Source: Tieghemiomyces parasiticus
Lineage: Eukaryota > Kickxellomycota > Dimargaritomycetes > Dimargaritales > Dimargaritaceae
Direction: 5' to 3'
NCBI GenBank assembly: GCA_027575765.1
Contig: JANBPT010000255.1
Span: 1 to 50,085 of the forward strand
DNA length: 50,085 bases
Shown here piece after piece: positions 9,589 through 19,585 of the stretch; the first letter of the stretch is position 1, and each line of letters starts with the position of its first letter. The position numbers and the translations under genes are program-made. The notes below the pieces were generated by a model that saw only the letters and a program-made list of their open reading frames with translations, did not search any database and was not told the DNA's origin.

Positions 9589-10671
9589 TCAGTCCTCCGC
9601 CTCGAGTTGGATACACACGTTGCGCAGGTTAGGAACGTGGCAATGGAGAGCCGCCTGGAGTTCCCGAAGGACTCTCCCGTGCTGGTCAGCCAGCGCCCCA
9701 TCTTTACCCCGTGCGTGCCGAACGTGCAGACTGCAATCGACGGCCGTACCCCCAGGGGACCAGCACTGAGCGTGGGTTACTCGTACCGTGGGTACGCTGT
9801 CCGTTGCGTGGTAGGCCGTCAGGGCCGATTGCAGGTGGTCAGTACGGAGTGGGGCGGCCGGTAACGGTAGTAGGAGCTGGTAGGCAGCGTGGCGGACGAG
9901 TGGTATAACGCTGAGAAAGATGAGCACTGCAATGAAGATGGAGGCGAGCGGATCGAACCCCGGCCAGTGAAAGTAGCGAATGAGGAGAGTGGAGACAATG
10001 ACGCCGACGCTGCCCAAGGTATCGGCCAGGATATGGAGGAAGACGCCCTGCATGTTGGCGTTGCTGTGGTCATGGCTATGGTGATCATGGTCGTGATCGG
10101 GCTTATCCGACGTCGCGGGAGTCGAGTGGCCACAGCTGTGGCCATGGCTGTGTGCGTGGCCGTGGTTAAAGGCCAGGATACCGACCAGATTCACGAGCAA
10201 CCCGCCGCAGCTGACGGCCAGCAACTGGTTCGTATTCACATGAGGCGGGTGGATGAGGCGCTCGATGGCCTCAAATACGATAAACACCGATATGAGCAGT
10301 AGAAACACACCGTTGACGAAACCGGACAAGACTTCGATACGGCCATACCCAAAGGTAAAGTGTTCGCTCGCGGGCCACTGGCTCAATACGGCGGCCACCA
10401 GGCCAATCCCCAGGGCCACGCAGTCGAATAGCATGTGCATCGCGTCCGACAGCAGACCCAGGCTATTTGTCCATACCCCGTACAGGAGCTGTACGCCCAT
10501 GTAGCCGAGGTTGAGCAGGAGGAAGTAGAAGATTTGACGCGAATCCGGCTTGTGCAGAATCTGCCATAGGATTTCGGAGAGGAGACGTAGCGCGCCGCCA
10601 CTACGGCGTTTAGCGGCCACGGCAGCGGCGGGCTTGCACGGCCCATGGTCGTGGTCGGTGGAGCAGCTCAT
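9589..10671 (-). CDS. CDF-family zinc transporter, ZnT5/ZnT7/Msc2-like
   Basis: Cation diffusion facilitator that would exchange Zn2+ for protons into a secretory-pathway compartment. 360 residues from the ATG at 10671; the frame upstream of it has only non-ATG codons. Six hydrophobic segments can be followed from residue 46 to about 270. Metal-site HxxxD pairs are present in TM2 (AMHMLFD, H79 and D83) and TM5 (HILAD, H213 and D217). The loop between TM4 and TM5 (residues 170-202) is His-rich, with 12 His in two clusters, typical of zinc CDFs. The HMLFDC string and the following YGRIEVLSGFVN are characteristic of the ZnT5/7-Msc2 branch, which works in the Golgi and ER. A soluble C-terminal domain of about 90 residues follows. 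Intronless. It diverges from the SMAP-domain gene, with 1.25 kb between them. Confidence 0.93.
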   Translation of the reverse strand: MSCSTDHDHGPCKPAAAVAAKRRSGGALRLLSEILWQILHKPDSRQIFYFLLLNLGYMGVQLLYGVWTNSLGLLSDAMHMLFDCVALGIGLVAAVLSQWPASEHFTFGYGRIEVLSGFVNGVFLLLISVFIVFEAIERLIHPPHVNTNQLLAVSCGGLLVNLVGILAFNHGHAHSHGHSCGHSTPATSDKPDHDHDHHSHDHSNANMQGVFLHILADTLGSVGVIVSTLLIRYFHWPGFDPLASIFIAVLIFLSVIPLVRHAAYQLLLPLPAAPLRTDHLQSALTAYHATDSVPTVRVTHAQCWSPGGTAVDCSLHVRHARGKDGALADQHGRVLRELQAALHCHVPNLRNVCIQLEAED

Positions 10672-11919
10672 TGATGGGAGTGCGGGGGGATGTGTAGCGG
10701 AAACTAGGAATGTCTGGGAGCGGGAATGGGGCAAGGGGACCCGGTCGGGGCTACTAATGCAAGGCGAAGACTTAGGGAACGGCCGAGCACCGCGTCGTTG
10801 AATGTATAGGGGCTGCTAAAGCGCCAAGGACAGGGAAGGACGGGGTAAAGGTGCAGAACGGCAGGCAGCAATAGACAAGGCCTAGTGACGATAGGGGACA
10901 GCGGCGGGTAGGTTTATAAGGGAGCTCAGCTGCAGGCCCTCTCAGCGTTGCGCCCCTTTGTACACCCTTTTATCGCAGTATTCCTTTTTTTTATCCGTTC
11001 CCTGGTGCCATAACGCCGGCCACAAAGTTTCGGTGCAAGACCGGGCTGTACTGCTGCTGCAGATGGGGCGAGGTGGGCGGTTCCCCTGGTCACTTGGATA
11101 GATATCGAGCGGTTGGAGCGCCTCGGCCAACCTGTGCGACCGCCGAATTCCGGATACGTGCGTACCACCCGACACGTCCCCTGTCTCCACCGCCTTTGCC
11201 TCCTTATCTGGCGTGCCTCCTCGACAGGGCTAGCCGGCGCCGGGTGGGCCTATCGAAGCCTGTGCCAGCCTGGAGGTCAGCCAGGGTCGACATGAATAGG
11301 GACCGTCATGCGGATGGGCCGAGGGGCGGCATAGGAGATAAAAAAGGGTTGGACAAAGGGCGGTGGATCAACTAATCGTAAGCAGAGCGCTAGCGTGAGG
11401 AAAAGAGCCGAGCCGTTCAGCGCTGCTCCGCTTCCTCACAGCGTATTCCCCACCGCCGTCAGCTAGCTGGCAGTACCTTCACGGTTAGATCCCCAAGAGT
11501 AGAGAGCACGGCAGCACCCATGCATCAAACGCTGCTGAGGTATTGGTCACCTGCGAACACTTCCACACACACACACACGCACCCGTCACAGCCCCTTTCT
11601 CTCCCACCACAGGCCACAGTGGGGCTCATTGCCACAAAGACTCCGCCTGCAACCACACTTTGCAATACCAAAGGAAAAAAAAAGGCAACCTGTGCTGGAA
11701 TCCGGCGACGAGGCCAATCTGCTGCACAGCCTCCCCACTAGCAGGCTCTTCGACCATTGCCATTCCTACTCCTTGCATTGCTGACCGACTGACCTGGACA
11801 GCCGACCGCCTGTCTTCTTCTGATCTTTATTTGGAGATTTCACCACCCTGCTTACACGCACACCATATCGTCACTAGACCGAACCCGCACCCACGCCCCG
11901 TACCAGCCAGTTCCGTGCA
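10672..11919. other. divergent intergenic region
   Basis: Lies between the divergently transcribed zinc transporter and SMAP-domain gene. The right half is a C/A-rich plus-strand leader with a (CA)n tract at 11564-11578, about 340 nt before the SMAP start codon. No coding frame here has recognisable features. Confidence 0.4.
11564..11578 (+). repeat. (CA)n microsatellite in the SMAP-gene leader
   Basis: Seven to eight CA units on the sense strand upstream of the gene starting at 11920. Comparable CA/GT tracts precede IMP4 and the Dsc4-like gene in this window. Confidence 0.8.
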
Positions 11920-12989
11920 ATGGGTTCGAGCAAGGCGACCAAGCGCAAGTCAGAGGCGGTGGCTGAACACACCAACCCGTCTTCGGTTCCCAAGAAGGGA
12001 AAGAAGGACAAGAAAACTAGCGAAGACCCAAAGGCCACTAAGGACAAGAAGGCCAGTAAGGACAAGAAGGCTAGCGGAGACAAGAAAAGCGACAAACCCC
12101 GTAAAGACGAACAGGAAAAGTCGGCCGTCGGGACCTTATCAGCAGGTAAGTGCTGGAACAAGGATGCAGTGGACTATAGCGGCCATGACGCCTCGACTAC
12201 TCGGCCTCAAAGATAACCCTTATACTTTCAACTGCAACCGGCCACGGATGTGAACGACTCCCGACCAGGCGAACCCAAGAAATCCAAGGCCAGCAGAAAA
12301 TCCACAGAAAGCCCAGCGGCAGTAGCGAGCGAGGACGAAAGCGAACCTAAGGCAAAGAAGGCGAAGGGCGACAAGAAGGACAAGAACGACAAGAAGGGCA
12401 AGAAGGAAAAGAAGGACAAGAAGGAAAAGAAGGAAAAGAAGAACAAGAAAGACAAGAAGCCGGACGCCAAGGAGCCCGCCGACTCGACTGAGTCCAATAC
12501 TGCCAGCAGCCAGGTGAGTGTAACTTGGTCGGCATACTCTGCTGGAACCCCGCCATGAGACGAGCGGGTCGCTTCCCAGCGGCCAGTCCTCTAACCACAC
12601 CCAGTTCTGTTCCATCGTCCTCACGGCTCTCGCTGCCCTACCTCCAGGAATCCGATCCGTTCACGACTGGCAACACCTGGAACGACTGGAGCCAGGCTGA
12701 TTTTGGCAAGGACAAGGCCCGGCAGGACAAGTTTCTCCGCCTCATGGGCGCCAAAAAGGGTGGGGCCACGGCCGCCGCTGCCTCGCCGGCCACGGCTGCA
12801 CGCCCGAACAAGAATCTCTTTGGCAGTTTGGCCGCGGCAGCGACTACCGGGGCCACGGCTACGACATCAGCGGGCGATCATGACAGCCTGGCCCGGGCCC
12901 AGGTGAAGGCCCGGGAACGCGAGCTGCAGCTGCAGTTCCAGCGGAGCCTCCAGACGCGGCGCGGGGGCGGTGGACTGGGGTCCCGTTGA
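11920..12989 (+). CDS. lysine-rich protein with SMAP-like C-terminal domain (3 exons)
   Basis: Proposed join of 11920-12145, 12269-12513 and 12648-12989, giving 270 residues. Donors are GTAAGT and GTGAGT; acceptors are CCAG and TCCAG; intron 2 has a CTAAC branch-like site. Phases 1 and 0 keep the frame across both joins. The first 157 residues are KDKK/KEKK-rich, a probable nucleolar or nuclear basic low-complexity tail. The last exon starts ESDPFTTGNTWNDW and continues with a block containing KFLRLMGAKK, the signature of the 'small acidic protein-like' (SMAP) domain also found at the C-terminus of the human lysine-rich nucleolar protein KNOP1; here it covers about residues 165-195. An Ala/Thr-rich linker and an Arg/Gln-rich helix (residues 245-265) close the protein. 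Role in the nucleus is inferred from composition and family; the precise function is unknown. Confidence 0.8.
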
Positions 12990-13318
12990 CCTGCTGAATC
13001 GGTGCCAGCGCGACGGGGCACTCTATCCTCCTCCATCGAATATAAAACATAAACTATACTAAAAACTGCTTCGCAAACCAGGCTAACACTTTACCTGGGA
13101 CTTGCCAACTTGCTTACAGATAGGGACGGGGCGTGGTGAGTTTTGTAGACAGCCAGCTTAGTTTAGAGCGGATGTCGTCGTTCCGGTTCGTTGTTCAAGT
13201 AGGTACAGGGTGTACAACGAGAAGGGAGGGAAGGGGGGTGGGGAGTGACAAGTTACAGTGCGAGGATGAAAGAATAAGGATGGTGTTGTTGGAAGAAGAG
13301 GACGGCGCAGTCCTGATG

Positions 13319-14245
13319 CTACATTTGGAGACTTGAGATGGCGCTTGTCAAATCTTGGACCGCCTCGACATCATTGTCACCGTCCAGCGGCTTCGACCGC
13401 CAGGATCCAGCAGTGGCGGAGGCGCCTGCACCGCGACCAATCTTCTTCCGGCCACTCTTGGTGGGCGTGGAGGGCCACGGGGCCCGACCCGACCGATCAG
13501 CCTGTGGCGAGTGGGAGTACGCCCTCGTACGGGTTTGGTCGCTACTCGACCGCCGGTAGGTATATGAAGGTACCACCGTGGATAACGCCGCTTGGCTGCC
13601 GATGACTTGATCAGAAGGTGGTCTAGAGGTAGACTGGGAGGGTGAAGCGGCGGGTCCCCGCTCCTTATTTAGCTGTCCCTTAGTCGCCGACCATGCTGAC
13701 GACGATAGCGTGCGCTCGGTCGAGGGTGATGAGGGTCGGGAAGCGTTGCCCAGGGCCGGTGATCTGTTGCCAAAGAGGGCCGCCCGTAAGGCTGAGGAAG
13801 CCAAGGTCCCGCCTGGTCGCACTTGGTGGACCATGGGGGGCGCCGGTATAGAGCGCTCTCGTTCGGAACTAGGACGCCCTGTATCTGATAATAGCCCAGT
13901 TGTTCTACCAGTATTGTTGTCTTCGCGCGGTACGTTGCTCTGGGAACCCGCTGCTGGACTGCTGGTCGTCTGAACAGCGTGGGTACGAGACGAGGCTGGG
14001 GACACAGGGGCGGAGCGGATCTCCACGGGCGGGACGGCACGTGGTCCTGGTCGGCGGTACCGCGCCACATCCTCGGGTGGAGTGTAGCCCGGTCGGACTG
14101 CCCGTTCTTTGCGCAGGCTGCCGTCGGCCCGCCGGCTCGCTGGAATCACTCGTTTCTCACCGCTGCCATCGTCAGCTTGGACGGTAGCGATGCCCGATGT
14201 GGAGACAGCGGGTTCATCACTAGACGGAAGGGTCGATGGTGGCAT
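13319..14245 (-). CDS. PYM1: PYM homologue (partner of Y14 and Mago)
   Basis: 308 residues from the ATG at 14245; the open frame continues upstream only with a TTG. The N-terminus has the PYM signature: KRVIPASRRADGSLRKERAV followed by RPGYTPPEDVARY, residues 31-63, which in animals binds the Mago-Y14 heterodimer and removes exon junction complexes from translated mRNA. The remaining about 240 residues are Ser/Thr/Pro-rich, low complexity, and end in a basic patch (GRKKIGRG) plus a short acidic helix. Human PYM is about 204 residues, so this version has a much longer disordered middle. Intronless. Convergent with the SMAP-domain gene, with 329 nt between the stop codons. Its presence fits a genome that keeps introns and an exon junction complex. 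Confidence 0.85.
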   Translation of the reverse strand: MPPSTLPSSDEPAVSTSGIATVQADDGSGEKRVIPASRRADGSLRKERAVRPGYTPPEDVARYRRPGPRAVPPVEIRSAPVSPASSRTHAVQTTSSPAAGSQSNVPREDNNTGRTTGLLSDTGRPSSERERSIPAPPMVHQVRPGGTLASSALRAALFGNRSPALGNASRPSSPSTERTLSSSAWSATKGQLNKERGPAASPSQSTSRPPSDQVIGSQAALSTVVPSYTYRRSSSDQTRTRAYSHSPQADRSGRAPWPSTPTKSGRKKIGRGAGASATAGSWRSKPLDGDNDVEAVQDLTSAISSLQM

Positions 14246-14467
14246 GGTCGAACCGAAGAGAGAAACGGGGGAAATGTATAGCAACGTAGGGAATAGTGGT
14301 GTTGGAGGGTGCGATGGCCAACATGGAGGGCAGAGGTGATGAGGAGCCGCTCATCAGCAAGGTGCCGTAGCTCCAGACGAAAGTGGGTGACACCTATGGC
14401 CGCTACTACGCTGGCGGCTCCCAACTGCGGGGCGTATTGCCCAGGCCGACAGATCAACGGTGTATGT

Positions 14468-14637
14468 CAAGGATAAAGATTGCCCCTTCCCACATCCGTT
14501 GGGTATAACAATAGTACAAAGACTCTAGCGACCCCAAATATCATCAATGCCAAGCACAAGGATTGCCCTTTCCCACATCTTTATGGTATAAAAGTAATGC
14601 CAAGGCGTTAGCGGCTCCGAATCTCAGCAATGCCAAG
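14468..14637 (+). repeat. imperfect direct repeat, two units of about 85 bp
   Basis: Unit 1 (about 14468-14553) and unit 2 (about 14555-14637) both read AAGGAT.., ATTGCCC, TTCCCACATC, GGTATAA, then TAGCGaCCCc/TAGCGGCTCC and end ATGCCAAG. Spacing inside the units is similar with small indels. The copies lie upstream (5') of PYM and downstream (3') of the ceramide glucosyltransferase. A 165-residue open frame starting inside unit 2 has no coding-like character. Confidence 0.6.
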
Positions 14638-15198
14638 TGCTACTGGGCACTGGACTACAGGCAGCCAGATGCATCTCTCCTTGGTGTTTGGATATTAAAG
14701 GTGTCCAGGGGGGTTACCTCGATGGCACCCATGATAATGTATGCACAGTGCACTGTTCTGCCGCCGCCCTCCTGGATTGACTGGGTGTATGCACAGATTA
14801 ACCAAGGATCATATTGGGTTTGGACCCTGGTCTGCCAACGATGGCTGGCCCCATCGTGGTCCAGATGGAGACGAGTAGCTGAGGATATAATAGCCGCACC
14901 ATCCCCCTCCCCTCCAACCCGTAGCCCTCTTCCATTGCAATTCAAACTCAATGCCAGCCTCTCCACTCCATCATGCCATCCAGCCCCAACGCGCATAGAA
15001 AAGTTGGAGCTACATTGTCTTATGTATAGGACGGACGAGTCCGTAGAAAAGCAATACTAACAGGACGACAGCGGTAAGTTAAAAAGTATGGATACAGACA
15101 AGACCGGCGGCGGCGGCGGTATTTACCATGTCGTAGAAGTGAATTGTAAACGCGGACCGATTTTACGACAGCAGCCCAACAACTCGGACAGCCCGTCG

Positions 15199-16569
15199 CT
15201 ACGTTTCGATATCGACCTTACCGTCGACAGGTGTGATGGTCCCCTGGAGGCTCAACTTGAACTGGCGACCGCGCCAGGACACACGGTTCCCGACGACGGC
15301 GTATATGTAAAGTGGGAGGGCGAACAATTCCCGGCAGACCCAGACCCAGGCCCAATAGGCGAACGAGCACGGCAGCTGACCTTGGGCCAGACACCGGAAA
15401 ATTTGGAGGTCACACACGAACCAGGCAAGGAGGTGGGCGCCAAAAAACGGCAGCGGAGGGACCCCGTAAAAGTGGTGAAACGAGAAGGCCGCCAGGAGGC
15501 CGCACATCAGAGACTCGGTAACGGGCTCGACAACGGTGGCGAAAGTAACGTTGTACTTGCGGGTCCGAGTCCACCGCATCCGCCGAGTGAAGTAGTCCGC
15601 CAAGGTCATGCGCCCGAGACTTTGGGTGGCCAGATCACTTGTCATGCGGTGTTTCCACCCGCGTTTCCAGAACGCCTGGGCGATGGTGTTGTCCTCGGCC
15701 ATGTACGACGAGAAAGGTTTGAGCCCACCGAGGGCATCGAGGTGCCGCTTGTAGTACACGTTTGACTTGCCAACCACGCAGCTGGCGGCGCCCGAGGCGT
15801 TGATAGCCAAGTACATCTTGGCGTGCACCGTGTTGATGAACATGGTCTCCAGCCACGCGCCAAACCCGACCGGCTGCGCAGCGTAGATAAGGTGGTGCAC
15901 AATCCCCACGGGCCGTGACGTGCGTTCCAATTGGTCGACCGACCGCGACAGGCACCCGGAGTCGGAGTACACGTTGGAGTCGCACATCCACAGGATCTCG
16001 TATTGACAGCTCTCGAACCCGTCGATGATATTGTTGATTTTCGGGTTGAATCCGACCCGCTGCGTCGACACTACGACGCGCCCGGCTATCCGCGGCGCGT
16101 ACTCGGCGATGAGCGCCCGGGCCACCGGTATAGCCGGATCGTCGCCATCCTCCGCCGTAAAGATGATCTCCAGTCGGGGGTAGTCTTGCTCGAACGAACT
16201 GCGCAGGTTACGGTCCAGGTCCGGGTCAATGCCCTTCAGTGGCCGAATGATGGACACGCCCGGGACGTCCTCGGGTCGCCGTTTCGGCCATTCGAGCGAC
16301 GAAGGTTCGACGCGCGGCGGGTGGTACCGCCACTTGGTCACCCACAAGCCGCTGACGCAGAACATGACCATGACGCACCACCAAAAGATGCCAAAGATGG
16401 CTACGGCGTCGCGGACGGTCGTGCTGGCGAACGGGGACCGGTGCAGGAGGGCATAGGGCAGATCGTGCAAATTCCATGGCGAAAACGTCGGGGCCGCGAC
16501 TAGACCTCCTGTGGACAGCGGGCCGGACGCGGGAGACCAGCCCGAGAAGTCGGGACTTGGATCGGCCAT
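15199..16569 (-). CDS. ceramide glucosyltransferase (GT21)
   Basis: Transfers glucose from UDP-glucose to ceramide on the cytosolic face of the Golgi/ER membrane, making glucosylceramide. 456 residues, intronless, ATG at 16569. A single N-terminal membrane segment (about residues 56-77) is followed by the GT2-like fold: VSIIRPLKGIDPDL (106-119), the nucleotide-binding acidic site FTAEDGDD (137-144), WMCDSNV with D197, and MAEDN (290-294), the proposed catalytic acidic pair. The RRMRW motif (329-333) matches the (Q/R)xxRW signature of processive-type family 21 enzymes. The C-terminal third is hydrophobic (about 350-430), as in other members. The spacing of D1, D2, D3 and RxxRW is as expected, so the enzyme looks intact. 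A (TA)n-rich stretch lies 12-24 nt before the start codon. Confidence 0.94.
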   Translation of the reverse strand: MADPSPDFSGWSPASGPLSTGGLVAAPTFSPWNLHDLPYALLHRSPFASTTVRDAVAIFGIFWWCVMVMFCVSGLWVTKWRYHPPRVEPSSLEWPKRRPEDVPGVSIIRPLKGIDPDLDRNLRSSFEQDYPRLEIIFTAEDGDDPAIPVARALIAEYAPRIAGRVVVSTQRVGFNPKINNIIDGFESCQYEILWMCDSNVYSDSGCLSRSVDQLERTSRPVGIVHHLIYAAQPVGFGAWLETMFINTVHAKMYLAINASGAASCVVGKSNVYYKRHLDALGGLKPFSSYMAEDNTIAQAFWKRGWKHRMTSDLATQSLGRMTLADYFTRRMRWTRTRKYNVTFATVVEPVTESLMCGLLAAFSFHHFYGVPPLPFFGAHLLAWFVCDLQIFRCLAQGQLPCSFAYWAWVWVCRELFALPLYIYAVVGNRVSWRGRQFKLSLQGTITPVDGKVDIET

Positions 16570-18364
16570 GGCGGGGATTAATATATATATAACAATAAAA
16601 AGGGGGCGGGCAACGTGGAGCTAACCGGCCGGATATTAGCGCGTCGAACCAATAATAAAAACTACTACCGCTATTACTAATTAGAACAAGGGGCGGAGAA
16701 GGTGTGCAGGCGCAAAGCGCTCTATAGTCAGTCTAAAGGCAATGAACAGCGCCGGAGAGTCAACCGGGTATAAATGAGTTGGGGATAGAGGAGTGAATCT
16801 TGTGTAGCGGATTAGCGAACCCGGAGGGGGTGGGGTGGTGGCACACAGGTACTAAAAGGTGGCCAGTAGGAATGGGGTAAAGTGAGCGGACGCGAATAGG
16901 AAAGCGGTTACACTTGGCTACGGGACGGGTGCGAATGTACAGGCCCAGAGTAAAGTTGCGTCAAGGGAAGGAAACAAGTCGAATAAGGTGTGGATTACGT
17001 AGGCTTAGCACTTTAGTACTATCTGGCCTGAGGCCAATCGTGACGCCAGAGCCTTAGGAGGGGCGTACCTGGGGGGCCCGAGGGTAGTTACAAATTGGGG
17101 AAGAGAGGGGGGGGCGAAGCCAGGGTTCCACGTCACCCATCATCAGGTGAGACCCGCAGCAGGTCGGAGGCGGAATCGCGGGATAGGGAGGAGAAACCTT
17201 GGAACGGGAGAGAACAAGTCGTACAATTTACGGCGCTAAGTCGCCTTGACTGCGAGTGGGAGAGGGTGGAGAGAATACAAAGGCCCCACGCTGAATAATC
17301 AGGGTGATCGCATAAGTGGCGACCGGGTCAGCCCCGTAACGCGCAGGTTATATCGTTTGTGAACCACCGGGCCTACTCCTGTCACTGCGACGTCTGTGTC
17401 CACACCTCCAAGGGCCAAATTCGGCGGCCTCAGCTCCCTAACTAGCACCCCACCAAAAAAAAGTATAATAATGTCCGTGGTGTCTGGCACGTAGCGCCTG
17501 AGATGAGGTGGGAACTATTCCACAGAACTGGGAAGTGACTAGGAGAATACCAAGGGGTGTAAAATAAAATAAAATTAAAAGTATAAAGGTGACGGCTGCG
17601 TCGATCATCGACGGGGGGCAACTTGACGCCGACGTGCGCGTGAGACTTCTGGCCCCAATAGATTAGTCAGCAGAAGTGGAAGTGTTGAAAAATCGTGCGT
17701 GTATTGGCAGGCAATGGCGCGTGAGGGAGGTAAGGGGGGGGGAGTCGAAACGCTGGACATGTGCATCATACACAAGAACCGGACACTGGGCACACTGAGA
17801 GGCCCCAAAGGCCGGATAATTGTCCCCCTGGTATCTCTCAGGTGCTATTCTACCACAAATCTGCACCCGTCAGCACCCCGAGCGCAAACATCTTCCCATA
17901 CACGCGGGATAGTAGCACTTAACCCCTCCATTGTGCATTTATTGCCCTGTCACATAGATAAAAAGGGCTTACGGCTTGTCTGGCTCTTCCTAGCCAACGC
18001 TCCGACTCATGGTCACTCGGGTTTCCCTTGCAACGCCAGTAGGATGGGGCGGGAGTTAGGGACTTTGTGGCCACGGGACAACTGCCACGTAGCATGGGGG
18101 GATTGACGTGGAAACGAGGGCCGGTGAGCCCTGTCTAATTAACCGTTCACTGCGCGCGGGACGGTGCGGATTATGGTATGTTGGCGGCCTTACTAGCAAG
18201 GCGCTAGTGTCTTAGATTTAAGGGGCTAGGTCCAAAGGTTGTATTTATTAAGCTGGGAAAGGAAGTGGCCACCCATTGGAGGGGTTTAGGGTTCCGGGGA
18301 ACGAACAAGGCCGGGGATAAGAAGGGATAGGTATATACTACATAACAGAGTGCGTGAGCACGGT
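16570..18364. other. intergenic stretch, no gene recognised
   Basis: Mixed composition; short frames at 17095-17298 and 17699-18106 have no family features and no supporting splice signals. It holds the upstream region of the ceramide glucosyltransferase and the downstream region of the Byr4/Bfa1-like gene. Confidence 0.45.
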
Positions 18365-19585
18365 TCAATGTTGGCCAGTGACCAGATCGCGGCTGGTCGC
18401 CCAAAACTCGGTGTAATGCCGGGGTATTTCCTTACGGGGGGCACGTGAGGGTAGGTAGTCTCGTTGGAGGATACTGCCGGATCGAGCCCGGCGGTCGGGC
18501 AGCCAGGAGGTGAGTAGCTGGCGGTGGGCCCCTTCGGCTCTGCGAAACTGGGCCAGCTGGTCGGCACTCAGCCGGAACGCCGCAGGATTGCCGATGGATA
18601 GGGAGCTACCGGACCGACGCAGCCCCAGAGACATGACCCGACGCGGAGCTTTCGGTGAGGCTCCGGTGATACCCAGCCCGCCGCCACCACCACCACTCGT
18701 AGTGTTAGTTAAGCCTAGGCGGGTATGACCTGCCGGCGAGCGGTGAGCTAGAGGCGGCCCGGCGGCAGCGGTGGTCGTTCCGGCCGGTACGGGTGAGGAC
18801 GATAGATGCCAAGAGGGAATCCGCGGGGATAAGGATGGGGACGACGGACTAGACGCCATGATGACCGGCGAGGGACCGCCGCTACCTCCAGGTATCAACC
18901 AGGGGAGCGGGGACGTCGGCGTCCGAAAGGGCATTGGGGCCGGCGGGTCACGCAGGGACTCGAGGGTCGGGTCGGTCTTGCCGCGTGAGAGGACGCGCTT
19001 CTTGATGTTGGGACTGGACCGGTGTGACCGGAGGAACGTCGGGAGTTTGGCAGTGAACCGGCCCAGCGCAGACCCCGCCGAGAAATTGACCGGGAGCGGC
19101 GCCGTGGTGTCTCGGCCGGAGGGGGGCAACCGCGAACTCAGGCCTAAACTGCCAATCGCGGCGGTCGCCTGCGGGTGGTAAGGACGAGGGGCCGCATGGA
19201 AAGCAGTGGCCGCGGCAGGAAACGCCGGGAGGGGCCGCGGGGCGTGCAAAACGAAGGTGCCGCCGTCATGGCCGGCCGAGGGCGGCCGTTCCGCCGAGCC
19301 CGGTGGTGTGTCGGAGGGCGAAGGCAGACACGGGAAAGTCTGAACCCCGATATTGGTCGCCATCGGTGGGGTGAACAGGATCTTGGCCTTGGTGTCAAAG
19401 TCGTCCAGGTCAAAACAGTCGTCATCCTCAAAGTCACCGTCGCCCGCCCCCGTACCGCCCATTCGAAACGCTTCGTCGTCATTGTCATCTTCGAGGTCGT
19501 TGATATCGGCAAACACGTCTTCCTCCTCGTCGTCAGGTCCTGTACTGACCCATTTCATCAACACCGAGTCGAATACCATCGGCAT
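18365..19585 (-). CDS. Byr4/Bfa1-like septation (cytokinesis) regulator
   Basis: 406 residues from the ATG at 19585. Byr4 (fission yeast) and Bfa1 (budding yeast) are subunits of the two-part GAP that restrains the spindle-pole GTPase Spg1/Tem1. Two stretches point to this family: the start MPMVFDSVLMKWV followed by an acidic DVFADINDLEDD, close in pattern to the MVFDPxxMCW...DDLED block of filamentous-fungal Byr4; and residues 337-362 (F-x9-FRRAEGAHRQLLTSWL), resembling the conserved C-terminal helix of Byr4. Between them is a Pro/Ser/Gly-rich linker with SSPNIKKRVLSRGK. The protein is shorter than yeast homologues and lacks their long N-terminus. A TCTCTAG acceptor-like site sits just upstream near 19617, so an extra 5' exon is possible. 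Assignment rests on remembered motif patterns. Confidence 0.55.
   Translation of the reverse strand: MPMVFDSVLMKWVSTGPDDEEEDVFADINDLEDDNDDEAFRMGGTGAGDGDFEDDDCFDLDDFDTKAKILFTPPMATNIGVQTFPCLPSPSDTPPGSAERPPSAGHDGGTFVLHAPRPLPAFPAAATAFHAAPRPYHPQATAAIGSLGLSSRLPPSGRDTTAPLPVNFSAGSALGRFTAKLPTFLRSHRSSPNIKKRVLSRGKTDPTLESLRDPPAPMPFRTPTSPLPWLIPGGSGGPSPVIMASSPSSPSLSPRIPSWHLSSSPVPAGTTTAAAGPPLAHRSPAGHTRLGLTNTTSGGGGGGLGITGASPKAPRRVMSLGLRRSGSSLSIGNPAAFRLSADQLAQFRRAEGAHRQLLTSWLPDRRARSGSILQRDYLPSRAPRKEIPRHYTEFWATSRDLVTGQH

Noticed and set aside
9889..10302. 137-residue plus-strand frame opposite the zinc transporter
   Set aside because: Shadow of the transporter; the minus-strand frame has full CDF motifs.
11543..12253. 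236-residue plus-strand open frame overlapping SMAP exon 1
   Set aside because: It is in a different frame from the SMAP gene, runs through leader, exon and intron, and its Arg/Thr/Pro pattern is a shadow of the Lys-rich coding frame.
14563..15060. 165-residue plus-strand open frame after PYM
   Set aside because: Starts inside an imperfect direct repeat, has no recognisable motif, and its Trp/Cys/Pro-heavy composition looks non-coding.
17699..18106. 135-residue plus-strand open frame
   Set aside because: No family features, no supporting start or promoter; kept only as part of the intergenic description.
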